DNA of 64,000 nt from Chryseobacterium gleum (GCA_945881885.1 CAMCVI010000008.1:1-64000); one strand, 5' to 3'; positions 1 to 8,132 are shown, counted from the stretch's first letter. Translations and numbers: made by a program. The notes: generated by a model from the sequence alone, not told the origin.

Positions 1-101
1 AAAACCGTTAATTTGTTGCAGCTATCGGTGCCGCAAGTCCCATTATTTTTACACCCCTTTGGTGCACCACCATCGGAAGTTGAACAACTTGTACATGCCA
101 T
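1..101 (-). CDS. PSP1/RicT-type protein, N-terminal fragment
   Basis: The reverse strand opens with ATG at 101 and reads MACTSCSTSDGGAPKGCKNN and onward to the window edge, 33 codons in all. This cysteine-rich start is, from memory, the N-terminus of flavobacterial PSP1-domain proteins (RicT/YaaT family). In Bacillus that family forms the Y-complex, which adjusts RNA processing. The body of the protein is outside the window, so the assignment rests on the first residues only. A TATCTTTA element (complement of 164-171) lies about 60 bp upstream and may be its promoter. Confidence 0.65.
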   Translation of the reverse strand, partial: MACTSCSTSDGGAPKGCKNNGTCGTDSCNKLTV

Positions 102-221
102 AATTTATATATATTGATCGCCTCAAAAAAATTGAAACTACTTTTCAAATGTTATTTTGAGTGTAAAGATAGCATTTTTTTGACTGAATTTAAACTTTTG
201 GTTTTTCAAGTTGGTACAAAC

Positions 222-258
222 AAAAAAACCTGTTACATCATTATAACGCAACAGGTTT
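222..258 (-). terminator. Rho-independent terminator of trhO
   Basis: Inverted repeat 226-234 / 250-258 (AAACCTGTT / AACAGGTTT), followed on the minus strand by a run of seven T. It starts 22 bp beyond the trhO stop codon. Confidence 0.8.
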
Positions 259-279
259 CATTTTCTTATAAATTTCAAT

Positions 280-1650
280 TTATATTTTATATATTTTATC
301 CGACTCTCTAATTTTAAATGCCACTACAAAAGTTACTTTGTCGCCAGGTTTGGCTACGGTATTTTCGGTGCCGTTAATTAACATAGTGCCCACTTGCATT
401 TTTTCGTTTCCAGTTGTAGGACCTTTTATAAAAATCGTGTCTCCCGTTTTTAATTCTTGGTTTTCAATCAGAAATTGCCCTACTTGAGCTTTGGTAAAAT
501 AATGTTGACCTTTCCCAATATATATTTTTCTTTCCGTCGATAATTTTCGTTTTCTAATTTGGGTAACCGCCGAAACTTTAACCGGTTTTTGAGCAATTTC
601 TTCAAAAATATTTCTTTCCGAATTTTGCTTGAATTTTAATGCCGGTGATTTCCCTTTTTGAAAAATCATGTTTCCATTTTTTAATCCTTTTCTGCGTTTT
701 TCTTGTTCTTCTAAAGGTAAGTAAATGGTTTCTACACAACTTGTAGAACAACAATTTTCCATTTTTTCAGCACAAGAATCGCACTGAATAAATAATAAAT
801 GACATGCTTCATTAGCGCAATTTACGTGTGTGTCACAAGGTGCGCCACACTGGTGACACTGTGCAATAATATCATCTGTAATTCGTTCGCCCAAACGGTG
901 GTCGAATACAAAGTTTTTACCAATAAACTTACTTTCTAAACCTTCTTCTTTTATTTGTTTGGCATAGTTTATAATGCCACCTTCTAACTGAAAAACGTTT
1001 TTAAACCCTTGGTGTTTGTAATAAGCAGAGGCTTTTTCGCAACGAATACCGCCCGTGCAATACATCACTAAGTTTTTATCTTCTTTAAAGTCTTTTAATT
1101 GCTCGTTGATAATTGGTAAACTTTCACGAAAAGTTTCAACATCTGGCGTAATCGCACCTGAAAAATGACCAACTTCACTTTCATAATGATTTCTGAAATC
1201 GACTACTATCGTATTTGGATCTTCTAAAATTTTATTAAATTCTCGAGCGTTTAAATGTACGCCTTTGTTAGTTACATCAAACGTATCGTCGTTTAATCCA
1301 TCAGCTACAATTTTATGTCTAACTTTTATCGTTAATTTTAAAAAAGAATGATCATCGTGTTCTACGGCAATATTCAATCGAATGCCTTTCATAAAGTCGT
1401 AGGCTTCAAGCGTTTCTTTAAAAGCATCAATATTTTCTGCCGGAACAGACATTTGCGCATTTATACCTTCAGTTGCAACATAAATTCGACCTAAGGCATC
1501 TAATTTGTTCCATTTCAAAAACAAATCATTTCTAAATAATGTGGGGTTTTCAATTTTGGCATACGCATAAAAAGAAAGCGTCAATCGTTGTCCGGCTTGG
1601 TCAATTAACTTGGCTCTTTCTTCTGCGCTTAAGGTGTTGTACAGTTGCAT
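280..1650 (-). CDS. trhO: tRNA uridine(34) hydroxylase TrhO with extra C-terminal beta-barrel
   Basis: Rhodanese-family enzyme expected to hydroxylate U34 of tRNAs using O2, giving 5-hydroxyuridine. The N-terminal acylphosphatase-like part covers about residues 1-115. The rhodanese domain (about 130-235) carries active-site Cys198 in YCTGGIRC. A cysteine-rich segment follows (about C265-C305, ten Cys). E. coli TrhO (YceA) is about 350 residues; this protein has 456. The added segment, about 374-456 (IGKGQHYFTKAQVGQF, GDTIFIKGPTTG), resembles the translation-factor-like barrel at the C-terminus of U32 peptidases, the family of TrhP. It is monocistronic and ends in a strong terminator. The TrhO identity is secure; the U32-like origin of the tail is my reading. 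Confidence 0.9.
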   Translation of the reverse strand: MQLYNTLSAEERAKLIDQAGQRLTLSFYAYAKIENPTLFRNDLFLKWNKLDALGRIYVATEGINAQMSVPAENIDAFKETLEAYDFMKGIRLNIAVEHDDHSFLKLTIKVRHKIVADGLNDDTFDVTNKGVHLNAREFNKILEDPNTIVVDFRNHYESEVGHFSGAITPDVETFRESLPIINEQLKDFKEDKNLVMYCTGGIRCEKASAYYKHQGFKNVFQLEGGIINYAKQIKEEGLESKFIGKNFVFDHRLGERITDDIIAQCHQCGAPCDTHVNCANEACHLLFIQCDSCAEKMENCCSTSCVETIYLPLEEQEKRRKGLKNGNMIFQKGKSPALKFKQNSERNIFEEIAQKPVKVSAVTQIRKRKLSTERKIYIGKGQHYFTKAQVGQFLIENQELKTGDTIFIKGPTTGNEKMQVGTMLINGTENTVAKPGDKVTFVVAFKIRESDKIYKI

Positions 1651-1675
1651 GCTATAAACATTTTAAGGTTAGAAC

Positions 1676-1688
1676 CGTGATAATCACG
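1676..1688. promoter_or_regulatory. Palindrome in the trhO leader
   Basis: CGTGAT-A-ATCACG is a perfect 6+1+6 palindrome. It lies 26 bp upstream of the trhO start and downstream of the trhO -7 element, so it would be in the 5' untranslated RNA. It could be an operator or a small hairpin; no regulator can be named. Confidence 0.3.
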
Positions 1689-1734
1689 ACTTAAAGAAAT
1701 AAATAAACAAATTCTAAATGGAAGAATTAGGCAG

Positions 1735-1742
1735 CAAAGGTA
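1735..1742 (-). promoter_or_regulatory. trhO promoter, -7 element
   Basis: The minus strand reads TACCTTTG, an exact match to the Bacteroidetes TANNTTTG element. It implies a leader of about 80 nt before trhO. No well-spaced -33 TTG is visible. Confidence 0.5.
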
Positions 1743-1787
1743 AAAATATTTTTTAATTGAAATGCATCAAGAAATTTACAAACAAAA

Positions 1788-1819
1788 TTTGTTGCAATAA
1801 AAAAATTCTGTATTTTTAC
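1788..1819 (+). promoter_or_regulatory. recA promoter
   Basis: TTTG at 1788-1791 and TATTTTTAC at 1811-1819, 19 bp apart, fit the Bacteroidetes -33/-7 pattern. The -7 lies 15 bp before the recA ATG. No LexA box is recognisable. Confidence 0.5.
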
Positions 1820-1834
1820 GAAAAATTAAATATT

Positions 1835-2839
1835 ATGAGCACGGAAAAAGAAGCAAAATTAAAAGCCTTACAACTAACATTAGACAAATTAGACAAAACT
1901 TACGGTAAAGGAACTGTAATGAAAATGGGAGATTCTGCAGTAGAAGAAGTAGAAACCATTTCATCAGGATCTTTAGGTGTAGACATTGCATTGGGCGTAA
2001 ACGGTTATCCGAAAGGAAGAATTATCGAAATTTACGGACCAGAATCTTCTGGTAAAACCACCCTAACCTTACACGCCATAGCAGAAGCACAAAAAGCAGG
2101 TGGAATTGCCGCATTTATTGATGCAGAACACGCATTTGATCGTTTTTATGCTGAGAAATTGGGAATTGATATTGATAATTTAATTATTTCTCAACCTGAT
2201 AACGGAGAACAAGCATTAGAAATTGCGGAAAGTTTAATTCGTTCTGGTGCTGTAGATATAGTAGTAATTGACTCGGTTGCCGCATTGACACCAAAAAGTG
2301 AAATTGAAGGCGATATGGGTGACAGTAAAATGGGATTACACGCCCGTTTGATGTCGCAAGCTCTAAGAAAATTAACAGGAACAATTCATAAAACAAAATG
2401 TACCGTATTTTTTATCAATCAGTTGAGAGATAAAATTGGGGTAATGTTTGGAAGTCCAGAAACTACAACCGGTGGAAACGCATTGAAGTTTTACGCTTCA
2501 ATAAGAATTGACATCAGACGTTCTTCGCAAATTAAAGATGGCGACAGTGTTATTGGAAATAGAACGAAAGTGAAAATTGTAAAAAACAAAGTAGCACCAC
2601 CTTTTAGAACTGCAGAATTTGACATTATGTACGGAGAAGGCGTTTCTAAAGTAGGTGAAGTTTTAGACTTAGCTGTAGATTTTGAAATTATCAAGAAAAG
2701 TGGTTCTTGGTTTAGTTATGGCGAAACCAAATTAGGGCAAGGAAGAGATGGTGTAAAACAACTAATCAAAGACAATCCAGAATTAATGGATGAGTTAGAA
2801 GTTAAAATTAAAGAGTTCCTAAAAGAACAAAACGCATAA
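1835..2839 (+). CDS. recA: Recombinase A
   Basis: DNA strand-exchange ATPase for homologous recombination and the SOS response. The product has 334 residues, the usual RecA core length. Walker A is GPESSGKTT at residues 68-76, and the hallmark stretches [17 protein letters not shown] and [14 protein letters not shown] are present, as are the C-terminal family motifs. I chose ATG 1835 (MSTEKEAKL) rather than the in-frame ATG at 1757: the 26 extra residues are unlike RecA and would overlap the promoter. The gene stands alone, with its own promoter and a terminator 7 bp after the stop codon. Confidence 0.97.
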   Translation: MSTEKEAKLKALQLTLDKLDKTYGKGTVMKMGDSAVEEVETISSGSLGVDIALGVNGYPKGRIIEIYGPESSGKTTLTLHAIAEAQKAGGIAAFIDAEHAFDRFYAEKLGIDIDNLIISQPDNGEQALEIAESLIRSGAVDIVVIDSVAALTPKSEIEGDMGDSKMGLHARLMSQALRKLTGTIHKTKCTVFFINQLRDKIGVMFGSPETTTGGNALKFYASIRIDIRRSSQIKDGDSVIGNRTKVKIVKNKVAPPFRTAEFDIMYGEGVSKVGEVLDLAVDFEIIKKSGSWFSYGETKLGQGRDGVKQLIKDNPELMDELEVKIKEFLKEQNA

Positions 2840-2846
2840 TACAAGA

Positions 2847-2872
2847 AATCATCCTTTTTAGGATGGTTTTTT
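2847..2872 (+). terminator. recA terminator
   Basis: Stem 2847-2854 / 2861-2868 (AATCATCC / GGATGGTT, with one T-G pair), then a run of T. Confidence 0.75.
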
Positions 2873-2917
2873 GGTTAAACCCAAATTGAGGATTAGAAAT
2901 TTTAAATAAGAAATATC

Positions 2918-3325
2918 ATGAAAAAATTAATAACACTTATCAGTATTTTTGTTTTATCTATTTCATGTACACAAGAATATGAAGGACCAAGAGTTCATTT
3001 AGAATTAGTTCCAGTAGAATCGGTTGTTTTGCCTACAACCTTTACAGTAAATACCATAAACGAAATTGAAGTTACCTATGCAAGACCAACTAGCTGTCAT
3101 GGTTTTGAAGGTTTTTATTACACCAAAGACGCTTCTACACGAACTATTGCTGTACTAAATTACGTGATAGAAGAACAAGGTTGTTTGCCATTGCTAAATC
3201 AATTACAAACGAAAATTTTAAGATTTAAACCCGCTACAGCAGGAACTTACCTTTTAAAGTTTTGGAAAGGGAAAGATGCCAACGGGGTTAATATTTATGA
3301 AGAATTTTCAGTTGTCGTACCATAA
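2918..3325 (+). CDS. Small lipoprotein of unknown function
   Basis: The 135-residue protein starts with a typical lipoprotein signal: basic MKK, a hydrophobic core, and lipobox LSISC with the lipidated cysteine at residue 17. The mature part is mostly predicted beta (VHLELVPVESVVLPTTFTVN, then a Tyr/Phe-rich centre) and has two further Cys that could pair (in TSCHGF and QGCLPL). It ends in EEFSVVVP, like a compact Ig-like or beta-sandwich fold. It lies between recA and a convergent acyltransferase gene and has its own terminator. I do not recognise the family. An envelope location is well supported; the role is unknown. Confidence 0.75.
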   Translation: MKKLITLISIFVLSISCTQEYEGPRVHLELVPVESVVLPTTFTVNTINEIEVTYARPTSCHGFEGFYYTKDASTRTIAVLNYVIEEQGCLPLLNQLQTKILRFKPATAGTYLLKFWKGKDANGVNIYEEFSVVVP

Positions 3326-3326
3326 T

Positions 3327-3352
3327 AAAAACGCCTTAAAGGCGTTTTTTTT
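3327..3352. terminator. Bidirectional terminator
   Basis: Stem AAAAACGCC / GGCGTTTTT (3327-3335 / 3341-3349), flanked by A and T runs. It sits between the convergent lipoprotein gene and plsC-like gene and can serve both. Confidence 0.85.
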
Positions 3353-3357
3353 GCTTA

Positions 3358-4089
3358 TTATTTTTGAAGTTCCTCTAAAATAATGTCTCTAACTTCTTGT
3401 TTTAAAAGATTTTTATCGTTCATGGTTTTTCCAATTGTGGAAATAGGCGCATGCACTTTCGCTCTCATTTTTCCTGGCGAACCACTAAAAAACGTGTAAG
3501 AAAAACGTTTTTTGTTGTCGTAAAAAGTTATCGGAATTATTATGAGTTGGTGTTCAATTGCAATTCGGAAAGCACCGTCTTTAAATTCATCTAAAAGCAC
3601 ACTTTCATCGGGCACGCCGCCTTCAGGAAAAATACAAATACTCAAACCTTGTTGAATTCTGTTTTGGGCACGTTCAAAAACAGCAAATCTACTTTTACTA
3701 TTTTCTCGGTCAACCAAAATACAAACACGCTTGTAAATAAATCCAAAAATGGGAATTTTAACCAATTCTTTTTTTCCTACAAAAACAAATGGATGGTTTT
3801 TTACGGCCAATAGCATTAACATAATATCGGCCATGGAAGTATGGTTGGCTACAAACATATAACTTTTGCCTGCTTCAAAATTTTCAGTGCCTTTTATGTC
3901 GTATCTAAAACCCATTCCAGTTAGTATAAATCGTGCCCAAAGTCGCGCAATTTTAAAAAATAACGAATATGTTTTTTCGCTTAAAATAGTAATTAATATG
4001 AGTGGAAATAATACAATTATAGGCAACAATACCAATAGGTAAAACCAAATACGGTATAGCAACCAATACGGATATTTAAATAATTTCAT
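3358..4089 (-). CDS. plsC: 1-acyl-sn-glycerol-3-phosphate acyltransferase family protein
   Basis: Membrane acyltransferase expected to add the second acyl chain to lysophosphatidate in phospholipid synthesis. Residues about 9-37 form a strong hydrophobic segment. The catalytic HX4D motif is NHTSMAD (H83, D88), and the glycerophosphate-binding FPEGG motif is at 154-158. The length of 243 residues is normal for PlsC. Bacteria often carry several paralogues of this family, some of which acylate other lipids such as ornithine lipids, so the exact acceptor is uncertain. It is transcribed alone, divergent from trpS. Confidence 0.85.
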   Translation of the reverse strand: MKLFKYPYWLLYRIWFYLLVLLPIIVLFPLILITILSEKTYSLFFKIARLWARFILTGMGFRYDIKGTENFEAGKSYMFVANHTSMADIMLMLLAVKNHPFVFVGKKELVKIPIFGFIYKRVCILVDRENSKSRFAVFERAQNRIQQGLSICIFPEGGVPDESVLLDEFKDGAFRIAIEHQLIIIPITFYDNKKRFSYTFFSGSPGKMRAKVHAPISTIGKTMNDKNLLKQEVRDIILEELQK

Positions 4090-4141
4090 TTGTAAGTTTG
4101 TATTCGATTTTCAAATGTAAACAATTTTAAAAAACTTATTC

Positions 4142-4183
4142 TTTTTACTTGCACCTTTTTACTTGGCTCTTTTTACTTAAAAA
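4142..4183. repeat. Heptamer-register repeat upstream of trpS
   Basis: TTTTTAC recurs at 4142, 4156 and 4170, exactly 14 bp apart, each followed by a variable heptamer starting TT (TTGCACC, TTGGCTC, TTAAAAA). The second spacer supplies the TTG of the trpS -33 element. It belongs to the 7-bp-register repeats found at other loci in the window. Confidence 0.8.
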
Positions 4184-4193
4184 CTTACATTTG
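4163..4193 (+). promoter_or_regulatory. trpS promoter
   Basis: TTG at 4163-4165 and TACATTTG at 4186-4193, spacing 20 bp, then 17 bp to the ATG. The -33 element lies inside the heptamer repeat. Confidence 0.6.
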
Positions 4194-4210
4194 CAAAAAC
4201 AACATTCAAA

Positions 4211-5197
4211 ATGGCAAAAATATTAACGGGTGTTCAAAGCACAGGAACACCACATTTAGGAAATTTATTAGGCGCGATTATTCCAGCTATTCAAATGGCA
4301 AATAATCCTGCAAATGAATCGTTTTTATTTATTGCCGATTTACATTCGATTACGCAAATTAAAAACGGAACCGAACTCAGACAAAACACCTATAGCACAG
4401 CTGCCGCATGGTTGGCATGTGGATTAGACACTAATAAAGTGGTTTTTTACAGACAATCAGATGTGCCACAAACTGCAGAATTGGCTTGGTATTTGAGTTG
4501 TTTTTTCCCATTTCAACGTTTGACATTAGCCCATTCTTTTAAAGACAAAGCTGATAGATTAGAAGATGTAAATGCAGGATTGTTTTCTTATCCGATGTTA
4601 ATGGCTGCCGATATTTTATTGTACGATGCCGAAATTGTGCCTGTTGGAAAAGATCAAATGCAACATATTGAAATTACTAGAGATGTGGCCTCACGTTTTA
4701 ACCATCAAATGGGCGAAACTTTTGTGTTACCTGTAGGAAAAACAAGTGAAGAGACGATGTTGATTCCTGGAACAGATGGGCAAAAAATGAGTAAATCGCG
4801 AAATAATTTTATCAATATTTTTCTGGATGATCAAGCGTTATTGAAACAATTAAAAGGCATTGAAACAGATAGCACACCTTTAGAAGAACCAAAAAATCCA
4901 GCTACTTGTAATGTGTTTGGTTTGTATAAATTATTGGCTTCGCCAGAAGAAACAGCAGATTTAAAAGCCAAATATTTGGCTGGAAATTATGGTTTTGGAC
5001 ACGCCAAACAAGCACTTTTTGATTTAATTACTGAAAAATTTAAAACCGAAAGAGAAAAATATAATCACTATATAAATAATCCTACAGAAGTAGACAAATT
5101 ACTTTTTGAAGGCGCAGCAAAAGCAGGTAAAGTCGCAGATAGCGTTTTGAAAAGAGTCCGAGAAAAATTAGGGTTTGTAACTATGTCGAAAGTTTAA
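4211..5197 (+). CDS. trpS: Tryptophan--tRNA ligase
   Basis: Class I aminoacyl-tRNA synthetase that charges tRNA-Trp. The HIGH-type motif appears as TGTPHLGN (residues 11-18) and the KMSKS loop is intact at 192-196. The length of 328 residues is standard for the short bacterial TrpRS type. The start ATG 4211 has a well-placed promoter immediately upstream. No T-box or Trp leader peptide is visible. The gene is followed by a 12-bp stem with a T run. Confidence 0.95.
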   Translation: MAKILTGVQSTGTPHLGNLLGAIIPAIQMANNPANESFLFIADLHSITQIKNGTELRQNTYSTAAAWLACGLDTNKVVFYRQSDVPQTAELAWYLSCFFPFQRLTLAHSFKDKADRLEDVNAGLFSYPMLMAADILLYDAEIVPVGKDQMQHIEITRDVASRFNHQMGETFVLPVGKTSEETMLIPGTDGQKMSKSRNNFINIFLDDQALLKQLKGIETDSTPLEEPKNPATCNVFGLYKLLASPEETADLKAKYLAGNYGFGHAKQALFDLITEKFKTEREKYNHYINNPTEVDKLLFEGAAKAGKVADSVLKRVREKLGFVTMSKV

Positions 5198-5261
5198 AAG
5201 TCGTGCAGTCAAAAGTTGAATCAACAAGTATATTGTTGTTATTTAAAAAGTTTTTTTCATT

Positions 5262-5309
5262 ACAAATTTCACAAATTGGTTTCGTGCTAATCTGTGAAAT
5301 TTGTTTTTT
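5262..5309 (+). terminator. Long inverted repeat, probable trpS terminator
   Basis: ACAAATTTCACA (5262-5273) and TGTGAAATTTGT (5293-5304) form a perfect 12-bp stem with a 19-nt loop, followed by TTTTT. The sequence resembles a dispersed flavobacterial intergenic palindrome known to me only from memory. Confidence 0.6.
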
Positions 5310-5312
5310 AAC

Positions 5313-6419
5313 CTATACCGCTTCAAACAACTTGCCTGGCATAGGTCTAATGACACCTTTTAACTCCATATTTAGTAACAAAGATGAGATTTTAAAAATA
5401 GGAAAATCGCAATCCAAAGCTATAATGTCCATTAGTTCATTTTCTTTATTTACTAAATAATCATAAATTTTTTGCTCTTCTTCCGTTAAGGAAACAAACA
5501 ATTGTTTTTGCACGGGTTTGCTTTCTTTTTTTGAATTTATATCCCAATTTAAAATATAAATCAAATCAGCCGCACTGTTTAATAAATGTGCTCGTTGCGT
5601 TTTGATTAGATTGTTGCACCCTTGGCTAAATTTATCTGAAACTCTCCCCGGAACGGCGAAAACATCTCGGTTATAGTCATTTGCAATGCTGGCAGTAATT
5701 AATGAGCCGCCTTTTTCGGCACTTTCAATAACAATTGTAGCTTCACACATACCCGCAACAATTCTGTTTCTTTTGATAAAATTCTCTCTTTCTGGATCAC
5801 TGGTGCTCCAAAATTCGGTCATAAAACCGCCGTTTTGTTCTATTTGAGAAACATACTTTTTATGTGATTTTGGATAAATTTGATTCAAACCATGAGCTAA
5901 AACACCAACAGTTTGTAAGCCATTTTGGACGGCAGCTTGATGCGCCACAATATCTACGCCATAAGCAAAACCACTAACAATAACCGGATTTAAAGGTGCT
6001 AAATCTGATATTAGTTTTTTAGTGAAATCAATTCCATAGGGCGTAGTTTGTCGGGTTCCAACAATATTGATTAACTTTTTATTTTGCAAATCAATAGTTC
6101 CCGATTGAAACAAAATAATTGGTCCGTCTATACAATGTTTCAGTCGTTCAGGATAAATAGTTTCTTCAAAATAAGCATGAGAAATGTTTTCGTCTTCTAT
6201 AAAACGAAGTTCATTTTCTGCCATTTGAAAAATAGCTTTTTCTTGTAAATTTTTGTAAAGATATTGACCAATTCCGTCAATGGCAACCAATGATTTTTTT
6301 GGAGTTTGAAAAACCGCTGAGGAAGAACCACAGTGCTTAATGAGTTTCTTGGCAACAACGTCACCAATACCTTCCACTTTTAAGAGTGCGAGCGTGTAAA
6401 ATAATTCGTTTTGTAACAT
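5313..6419 (-). CDS. dprA: DNA-processing protein DprA
   Basis: Binds incoming single-stranded DNA and loads RecA during natural transformation. An N-terminal helix-hairpin-helix-like region (VEGIGDVVAKKL) is followed by the Rossmann-like DprA fold with VGTRQTTPYG, SGFAYGVDIVAHQAA and EKGGSLITASIAND. The C-terminal winged-helix part (about 305-368, KENELMDIIALDCDFPIF) is complete. At 368 residues it is full length. A TATATTTG element (complement of 6438-6445) lies 18 bp before the start. Its presence suggests DNA uptake or recombination of uptaken DNA, but no competence genes are in the window. Confidence 0.95.
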   Translation of the reverse strand: MLQNELFYTLALLKVEGIGDVVAKKLIKHCGSSSAVFQTPKKSLVAIDGIGQYLYKNLQEKAIFQMAENELRFIEDENISHAYFEETIYPERLKHCIDGPIILFQSGTIDLQNKKLINIVGTRQTTPYGIDFTKKLISDLAPLNPVIVSGFAYGVDIVAHQAAVQNGLQTVGVLAHGLNQIYPKSHKKYVSQIEQNGGFMTEFWSTSDPERENFIKRNRIVAGMCEATIVIESAEKGGSLITASIANDYNRDVFAVPGRVSDKFSQGCNNLIKTQRAHLLNSAADLIYILNWDINSKKESKPVQKQLFVSLTEEEQKIYDYLVNKENELMDIIALDCDFPIFKISSLLLNMELKGVIRPMPGKLFEAV

Positions 6420-6437
6420 GGCGTATAATATAATTTA

Positions 6438-6445
6438 CAAATATA
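6438..6445 (-). promoter_or_regulatory. dprA promoter, -7 element
   Basis: The minus strand reads TATATTTG, matching TANNTTTG, 18 bp before the dprA ATG. Confidence 0.5.
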
Positions 6446-6528
6446 TTTATTTTTTTAATATTTTGATGACATTCTGTAAAACGAAGAAATATAATTTTAA
6501 AATTGTTAATAAAAATTGTTGATAAAAT

Positions 6529-6558
6529 TTTGTTTTTGGGCTTGAATTCTTAATTTTG
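6529..6558 (+). promoter_or_regulatory. Promoter of the HU-SPOR gene
   Basis: TTTG at 6529-6532 and TAATTTTG at 6551-6558, spacing 18 bp. The ATG follows only 5 bp after the -7 element, so the transcript would be nearly leaderless. Confidence 0.6.
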
Positions 6559-6563
6559 CCTAT

Positions 6564-7544
6564 ATGAAAATAGAAAAATACATTTCAGAATTGTTGTACA
6601 GATACCAATGCGTGGGCGTTCCTGGCTTTGGTGCTTTCTTGTGCGAATGGCAATCTGCACAAGTAATTGTTAGTCAAAGTTCATTTGCACCGCCGAAAAA
6701 AGTAATTTCTTTTAATTCAAACATAAAAAATAATGATGGTTTATTGGCCAATCATATCGCATTACAAGAAAAAATTAGCTACGAAAAAGCATTAAATAGG
6801 ATTCAAACGCAAGTTGTATTTTGGTTGGAAAAACTAGAAAATAAAGAACATTTAGTGCTAGAAAATATTGGTGAAATTTTTTCAAATTCGGAAAATAATT
6901 TTGTTTTCAAACCCAATACGGCTATTAACTATTTGACAGATTCTTTTGGGTTGGCTGGTTTTAATTCGCCAGAAATAACAAGAGCCAATCAAATACTTAC
7001 TGATGTTACTTCAGTAACTGAGTCTATAATTGAAACACCAATTTCAATAGAAGTAAGTACTGAGAAAGAGCCGCCTGTTATTCCAATAAATGGTAAAAAT
7101 CGCACAAGTAATTGGTTAAAATACGCTGCGGCAGTAGCTGTTTTTGCTTCTGCGGGAACGTATGGTTACAAAATGTATTATGACTATACAATTAACCAAC
7201 AAACTATAATTGTAGAAAAAACGGTACAAGAAAAAATAAATCAAAGAATTCAAGAGGCTACTTTTGTGATTCCAAATCCAATAAACGCGGTTGATTTAAC
7301 TTTAGAAGCCACGCGTAATGGAAAATACCACGTGATAGCTGGCGCTTACAGAAGCAAAAAAAATGCTACAAAAGCCATGAATGATTTACTTTCACAAGGT
7401 TTTGAAGCACATTTATTAACTGAAAACAAATTTGGTTTGATACCTGTTGCTTTTGGGAGTTTTTCTAATTTAAATGAAGCTCAGAATTTAAAAATTCAAA
7501 TAAAATCAAAAGATAGCGTCGACGCTTGGTTACTTATAGACTAA
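6564..7544 (+). CDS. HU-like (CCDC81-type) and SPOR domain membrane protein
   Basis: The 326-residue protein has three parts. Residues 1-125 resemble the bacterial HU-CCDC81 double domain (KYISELLYRY, VPGFGAF, ISFNSNIKNNDGLLANHI, LENIG). A single membrane helix lies at about 186-202. Residues 254-326 form a SPOR domain (YHVIAGAYRSKKNA, VAFGSF), a fold that binds denuded peptidoglycan at division sites. The predicted topology is an HU-like part in the cytoplasm and SPOR in the periplasm. A role in cell division or envelope organisation is likely but inferred. It is transcribed alone and has its own terminator. Confidence 0.8.
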   Translation: MKIEKYISELLYRYQCVGVPGFGAFLCEWQSAQVIVSQSSFAPPKKVISFNSNIKNNDGLLANHIALQEKISYEKALNRIQTQVVFWLEKLENKEHLVLENIGEIFSNSENNFVFKPNTAINYLTDSFGLAGFNSPEITRANQILTDVTSVTESIIETPISIEVSTEKEPPVIPINGKNRTSNWLKYAAAVAVFASAGTYGYKMYYDYTINQQTIIVEKTVQEKINQRIQEATFVIPNPINAVDLTLEATRNGKYHVIAGAYRSKKNATKAMNDLLSQGFEAHLLTENKFGLIPVAFGSFSNLNEAQNLKIQIKSKDSVDAWLLID

Positions 7545-7567
7545 TCCCAATTTTGGGATTTTTTTTT
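7543..7567 (+). terminator. Terminator after the HU-SPOR gene
   Basis: AATCCCAA / TTGGGATT hairpin (7543-7550 / 7553-7560) with a long T run. The stem begins inside the stop codon, and the T run overlaps the next promoter. Confidence 0.8.
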
Positions 7568-7599
7568 GTGCTTTTTTTAATTCAGAGTTAGTATCTTTG
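7566..7599 (+). promoter_or_regulatory. Promoter of the thioesterase-reductase operon
   Basis: TTG at 7566-7568 (inside the upstream terminator's T run) and TATCTTTG at 7592-7599, spacing 23 bp. The ATG is 11 bp further on. Confidence 0.5.
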
Positions 7600-7610
7600 T
7601 AAAAAAAATA

Positions 7611-8123
7611 ATGCAAAACAAATATCCTTCAGATTCCATAACTACACTAACCGATTTAGTGTTGCCTGGCGAAACCAATCCTTTAAATAATTTATTTGGT
7701 GGCGAATTATTAGCGCGAATGGATAGAGCCGCAAGTATTACTGCGCGCCGTCATTCGAGAAGAATTTGCGTTACAGCCTCGGTAAACCATGTGGCTTTTA
7801 ACAGAGCCATTCCGTTAGGAAGTGTGGTTACAGTAGAGTCTAAAGTATCGAGAACCTTCAATACATCAATGGAAATTTTTATTGATGTTTGGATTGAAGA
7901 CAGAGAATCAGGCATTAAAAACAAAGCCAACGAAGCCATTTATACTTTTGTTGCTGTTGATGAAACTGGAAGACCAATACCTGTGCCACCCATTGAACCA
8001 CAAACCGAATTAGAAATAGAACGTTATGACGCTGCACTAAGAAGAAAACAATTAAGCTTAGTATTAGCTGGAAAAATGAAACCTAGCGAAGCAACGGAAT
8101 TAAAGGCGTTATTCACAAAATAA
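7611..8123 (+). CDS. Acyl-CoA thioesterase, hotdog fold
   Basis: Hydrolyses acyl-CoA to free acid and CoA. The 170-residue sequence is a single hotdog domain of the YciA/ACOT type: the helix NNLFGGELLARMDRAA, then SVNHVAFNRAIPLGSVV and the strand NEAIYTFVAVDETGRPIPVP are characteristic. The chain-length preference cannot be read from the sequence. It is 9 bp upstream of a ferredoxin-type oxidoreductase on the same strand, so the two are probably co-transcribed. The start ATG is fixed by the nearby promoter. Confidence 0.88.
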   Translation: MQNKYPSDSITTLTDLVLPGETNPLNNLFGGELLARMDRAASITARRHSRRICVTASVNHVAFNRAIPLGSVVTVESKVSRTFNTSMEIFIDVWIEDRESGIKNKANEAIYTFVAVDETGRPIPVPPIEPQTELEIERYDAALRRKQLSLVLAGKMKPSEATELKALFTK

Positions 8124-8132
8124 AAAACAAAC

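Noticed and set aside
114..311. Open frame of 65 codons on the plus strand
   Set aside because: It covers the trhO terminator hairpin, is low-complexity and has no promoter or recognisable motif.
1757..1834. In-frame 26-codon extension of recA
   Set aside because: Its residues are unlike RecA and the stretch contains the recA promoter elements.
5203..5460. Open frame of 85 codons after trpS
   Set aside because: It runs through the trpS terminator palindrome and then antisense to the dprA 3' end.
6517..6525. TGTTGATAA near dprA as part of an origin
   Set aside because: A single copy in a short gap, near the number expected by chance; another isolated copy lies in rfbB.
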